From: Hyphomonadaceae bacterium
GTDB lineage: Bacteria > Pseudomonadota > Alphaproteobacteria > Caulobacterales > Hyphomonadaceae
DNA: 47,761 bases
NCBI GenBank assembly: GCA_030158285.1
Contig: JAOATF010000125.1
Span: forward strand, 1-47,761
Reading direction: 5' to 3'
A program made the position numbers and the translations under genes. This document shows, piece after piece, positions 45,301 to 47,761 of the stretch (the stretch's first letter is position 1; each line of letters opens with the position of its first letter). Below the pieces are notes generated by a model. That model had not been told where the DNA came from. It searched no databases and was given only the letters and a program-made list of their open reading frames with translations.

Positions 45301-45715
45301 ACGGGTGCAGGTGAAGCTGACTGCGGCGGACCCGGGGCGGTATCACGTGGCGTGCAACCGGCGGCCCGTGCCGTTAGCCCAGGCGGGCGATGGCGTGGCG
45401 GTGGCGGGCGTGCGCTACAAGGCGTGGAAGCCGCCGCTGTCGCTGCATCCGGTTCTGCCGACCAACGTGCCGCTGGTGTTCGACGTGTTCGATACCTGGT
45501 CGGGACGCGCGATCGGCGGCTGCGTCTATCACGTGGCCCATCCGGGCGGGCGCAGCTACGACACCTTCCCGGTCAACGGAAACGAGGCGGAGGCGCGGCG
45601 TCTTGCGCGCTTCGAGCCCCATGGACATTCGCCGGGAATGTATCAGCTTGGAGCCGAATCGCCGCACCCGGAATTCCCGCTGACACTGGACCTGAGGCGC
45701 GCACCGGGTATCTGA
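42317..45715 (+). CDS. Transglutaminase-like protein with DUF2126 domain
   Basis: The 1132-aa protein begins with a bacterial transglutaminase N-terminal domain (SIYHLTHYMYDQPVVLGPQ). The catalytic triad is visible: SGSCRDSSWLL (C180), DLHAWCEVYL (H229) and IGLDPTSG (D245). From about residue 300 to 1110 lies DUF2126, with MGGEPTFVS, GGFLHYGQGKWYPGE, GRHTGTGGGNHVVVGG and VEFRGFEMPPDARMS. A Lys/Ala-rich linker is at about 510-540. DUF2126 is seen as a circularly permuted amidoligase-related domain, so the protein may form or cleave peptide or isopeptide bonds. No signal peptide is seen. The gene for the ATP-grasp/alpha-E protein starts 25 bases downstream. Confidence 0.92.
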   Translation: MSIKASIYHLTHYMYDQPVVLGPQIIRLRPAPHSRTRVISHSLKVSPAKHFVNYQQDLYGNWLARYVFPEPVRELKIEVDLVADMTVYNPFDFFVEESAESWPFTYPAEIADDLKIYRNVEPAGPLLKKFLAKVPKDKLRTVDFIVMLNAMVSKEINYLIRMEPGVQTPEETFAKASGSCRDSSWLLVNAMRHLGFASRFVSGYLIQLKPDLIALDGPVGTAVDFTDLHAWCEVYLPGAGWIGLDPTSGLLTGESHIPLSATPHYSNAAPISGGFTGKAKVSFDFDMKVTRVAEHPRITKPFSDESWAALDALGEKVDAALKAGDVRLTMGGEPTFVSIDDFESDEWNTGADGPTKRKLADQLIQRLRDRFAPGGFLHYGQGKWYPGETLPRWTFSLYWRRDGKPIWHDPKLVAGEKSGKATKVEAEQLLQAMAEELGVGAEMVIPAYEDPANWILKEGNLPDNVTPENSKLKDPEERNRIARVFERGLTEPTGYVLPIQRWQAKAATKAKVGKGKPKKAPAKAEPPKGQIAVPGRWKSEKWKLRRGYMFLAAGDSPVGYRLPLNSLSWIAPGLYPHVVEADPAEERGPLPDYTLSSNARARFTPSESSQQRIQEQTFQEVGGFVRTALSIEVRDGRLCVFMPPVERVEDYLELVAAAEASAQAIGLPVHIEGYAPPHDPRLNVMRVTPDPGVIEVNVQPATNWRECVDITTTLYEEARQCRLGCDKFMIDGRHTGTGGGNHVVVGGSTPNDSPFLRRPDVLKSLLLLWQKHPGLSYLFSGMFIGPTSQAPRIDEARHDSLYELEIALSQIHSPGGGPGGDANTPPWLVDRLLRNLLIDVSGNTHRTEICIDKLFSPDGPTGRLGLVEFRGFEMPPDARMSLAQQVLVRAIIARMWTSPLTGSLVRWGTTLHDRFMLPHFVWQDFLDVLRDLKDHGFDLRPEWFEAQQEFRFPFCGEIDVEGVNLEIRQALEPWHVLGETGAIGGTVRYADSSAERVQVKLTAADPGRYHVACNRRPVPLAQAGDGVAVAGVRYKAWKPPLSLHPVLPTNVPLVFDVFDTWSGRAIGGCVYHVAHPGGRSYDTFPVNGNEAEARRLARFEPHGHSPGMYQLGAESPHPEFPLTLDLRRAPGI

Positions 45716-45740
45716 CGGGGCCGGATCTAGAGGGGCTGAC

Positions 45741-47761
45741 GTGCCGCCAGCGCAAGCACAGACCGCGCCGGACGCGTTCACCAGGCTGTTGCTGGCGGGC
45801 TATCGCCGCCTGCCGGGCGTCGCGGACGAGCTGCTGGATGCTGCGGGACAGGTGCGGCCGGTGTGGCGCAGCTTCATCGAGTATCTGGCGCGCATGACGC
45901 CCGACGAAGTTTCGCGGCGGGTGGATCAGGGCGACCAGTACCTGCGCGATGCGGGCGTGTTCTTCCGCCAGTATGGCGACGAACAGACCGAGCGCGCCTG
46001 GCCGCTGAGCCATGTGCCGGTGATCATCCATGAGAGCGAGTGGAAGACGATCAGCGACGGGCTGATCCAGCGGGCGGACCTACTGGAGAATGTGTGCGCC
46101 GATCTTTATGGCGAGCAGAGGCTGGTGAAGGAGGGGCATCTGCCGGCGTCGCTGGTGGCGATGTCGCCGGAATGGTTGCGGCCGCTGGTGGGCGTGCGTC
46201 CGCGCTCTGGGCAGTTCCTCCATTTCATCGCGTTCGAGATCGCGCGCGGGTCGGACGGGCAATGGTGGGTGCTGGGCGACCGGGTGCAGGCGCCATCGGG
46301 CGCGGGATTTGCGCTGGAGAACCGCGTGGCGACGACGCGGGTGTTTCCCGACCATTATGCAGAAGCCAACATCCAGCGGCTGGCGGGCTTCTTCCGCGCC
46401 TTCCGCGACACGATGAACGACCTGCGCGGCGACACGGAAAGCCGCGTGGGCATCCTGACGCCGGGGCGGCTGAACGACACGTATTTCGAGCATGCGTATA
46501 TCGCGCGCTATCTCGGCTTCATGCTGCTGGAGGGCGAAGACCTGACCGTGCAGGACGGACAGGTGATGGTGCGCACCGTGGCGGGGCTGGAGCCCGTAAG
46601 CGTGCTGTGGCGCAGGATCGATGCATCCTTCTCCGACCCGCTGGAGTTGAACGAGCATTCGAAGCTGGGCGTGCCGGGGCTGGTGGAAGCGATCCGGCGC
46701 GGGCAGCTGGCGATGGTGAATGCGCTGGGCTCGGGCATTCTGGAGACGCGGGCGTTGCTGGCCTTCATGCCGCGTATTGCGCAGGCCCTGCTGGATGAGC
46801 CGCTGAAACTGCCCAACATCGCCACGTGGTGGTGCGGACAGGACGAAGAACGGGCGCATGTGCGAGCGAATGCGCACCGCATGATGATCGGCGAGGCGCT
46901 GTCGACGCGGATGCTGTTCGACTCGGAAGACACGACGCATCTGGGCGCGACACTGGAAGAACGCGAGATCGGCGTTGCGGACCTGCTGGAGCAGCGCGGG
47001 GCGATGCTGGTGGGGCAGGAAGCGGTGACGCTGTCGACGGCCCCGGTTCTGGTGGACGGGTTTCTCGCACCACGGCCGATGAGCTTGCGGGTGTTCCTGG
47101 CGCGCACACCACGGGGCTGGCGCGTGATGCCGGGCGGCTATGCGCGGATCGGGCGGACGCAGGACGCAACCGCCATCGCGATGCAGCGCGGCGGATCGGT
47201 GGCGGATGTCTGGATCGTGTCGGACAAGGCGGTGCGCAACGAGACGCTGCTGCCCTCGCCCGCCACGCCCTATCGGCGCATTCGCCAGAACGCGCTGCCG
47301 AGCCGGGCGGCGGACAATCTGTTCTGGATGGGCCGTTATGTGGAGCGCGCCGAGGGGCTGATCCGCGTGCTGCGCGCCTGGCATGTGCGGTTGGCTGAGA
47401 GCGGACGGGAGGACACGCCGCTGCTGGCGCATGCGAAGGGCTATCCCGGATTCTTCGGCGCCGATCCGGCAAAGGCCGCGTTGCGTGACCTGCACACCGC
47501 CATCGCGGCCGCAACGGCAAGTGCGAGCCAGGTGCGCGACCGGTTCTCCGTCGATGGCTGGACGGCGCTGAACGAGCTTTCGTCAAGCGCGCGGATGGAA
47601 CTTAGCAACATCGCGCCGGGTTATTCGACGGCGCGGGCGCTGGGCCTGTTGCTGCGGCAGACGACCGGGTTCTCGGGGCTTGTGCATGAGAACATGTATC
47701 GCTTTGCCGGCTGGCGTTTCCTGTCCATCGGGCGGTCGCTGGAGCGGGCGTTCATGATGGC
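45741..47761 (+). CDS. Circularly permuted ATP-grasp / alpha-E fusion protein (runs off the window)
   Basis: A GTG at 45741 opens a frame of at least 673 residues to the window edge. Residues about 1-500 match the circularly permuted ATP-grasp family (DUF404/DUF407): DAGVFFRQYGDEQTERAWPL, VLGDRVQAPSGAGFALENR, VSVLWRRIDASFSDPLEL and LPNIATWWCGQ. From about residue 515 the alpha-E domain (DUF403) starts with SRAADNLFWMGRYVERAE and continues to the end. Proteins of this kind are predicted peptide ligases working with DUF2126 and alpha-E partners. The end of alpha-E and any third gene, such as a second transglutaminase or a proteasome-type hydrolase, lie outside. Confidence 0.9.
   Translation, partial: MPPAQAQTAPDAFTRLLLAGYRRLPGVADELLDAAGQVRPVWRSFIEYLARMTPDEVSRRVDQGDQYLRDAGVFFRQYGDEQTERAWPLSHVPVIIHESEWKTISDGLIQRADLLENVCADLYGEQRLVKEGHLPASLVAMSPEWLRPLVGVRPRSGQFLHFIAFEIARGSDGQWWVLGDRVQAPSGAGFALENRVATTRVFPDHYAEANIQRLAGFFRAFRDTMNDLRGDTESRVGILTPGRLNDTYFEHAYIARYLGFMLLEGEDLTVQDGQVMVRTVAGLEPVSVLWRRIDASFSDPLELNEHSKLGVPGLVEAIRRGQLAMVNALGSGILETRALLAFMPRIAQALLDEPLKLPNIATWWCGQDEERAHVRANAHRMMIGEALSTRMLFDSEDTTHLGATLEEREIGVADLLEQRGAMLVGQEAVTLSTAPVLVDGFLAPRPMSLRVFLARTPRGWRVMPGGYARIGRTQDATAIAMQRGGSVADVWIVSDKAVRNETLLPSPATPYRRIRQNALPSRAADNLFWMGRYVERAEGLIRVLRAWHVRLAESGREDTPLLAHAKGYPGFFGADPAKAALRDLHTAIAAATASASQVRDRFSVDGWTALNELSSSARMELSNIAPGYSTARALGLLLRQTTGFSGLVHENMYRFAGWRFLSIGRSLERAFMM

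Overview
The window reads as a chromosomal segment of a GC-rich alphaproteobacterium. The best fit is the Caulobacterales/Hyphomonadaceae neighbourhood. The reasons are strong G/C third-position bias, a ybgC-tolQRAB-pal-cpoB cluster running on to tilS and ftsH, ruvC/ruvA/ruvB nearby, many secreted or lipoprotein peptidases, and dispersed palindromes of the kind common in this group. I saw no rRNA, tRNA, CRISPR array, phage or transposase gene. Base composition is even throughout.

Layout. 1-1.8 kb: phage-shock module, with pspA cut by the window edge, a 45-aa membrane ORF ahead of it, a sigma-54 promoter, and divergent pspF. 1.9-7.6 kb: WecG/TagA-type glycosyltransferase, MORN-repeat protein, membrane-anchored M20 peptidase, glutathione transferase, and an unrecognised membrane protein. 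7.7-17.4 kb: ybgC, tolQ, tolR, tolA, tolB, pal, cpoB, a YbjN-like secreted protein, tilS and ftsH, all on the plus strand. 17.5-25 kb: outer-membrane beta-barrel protein, lipoprotein gamma-glutamyltransferase, MDR oxidoreductase, B3-type metallo-beta-lactamase, a small unknown gene behind a possible Fur box, an SRPBCC lipoprotein and ruvB. 25-30 kb: DUF885 lipoprotein, SemiSWEET and DUF445 lie between ruvB and ruvA-ruvC, so the usual ruvCAB cluster is split. 30-34 kb: a secreted unknown, M3 metallopeptidase lipoprotein, YcgN-family protein and upp. 34.4-39.2 kb: a tight five-gene run of amidohydrolase, 98-aa unknown, PepSY-type membrane protein, ApbE-DUF2271 fusion and APH-fold kinase. 39.2-42.1 kb: a truncated gene remnant, diheme cytochrome c peroxidase, and NDH-2 behind an FNR-type box. 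42.3 kb to the end: a 1132-aa transglutaminase/DUF2126 protein, then a circularly permuted ATP-grasp/alpha-E protein that runs off the window.

Function. Most genes serve the envelope: membrane-stress sensing (Psp), outer-membrane constriction (Tol-Pal), membrane proteolysis (FtsH), and peptide or glutathione turnover (GGT, M20, M3, DUF885). RuvABC resolves Holliday junctions. The most system-like parts are the 34.4-39.2 kb run, with flavin transfer and membrane redox features but an ApbE that lacks a visible signal peptide, and the 42.3-47.8 kb cluster, which belongs to a family predicted to make or modify peptides but not experimentally defined. Smaller novelties are the 45-aa psp-linked membrane ORF, PspF with GSFTGA in place of GAFTGA, and an FNR-type box centred in a 33-bp palindrome.
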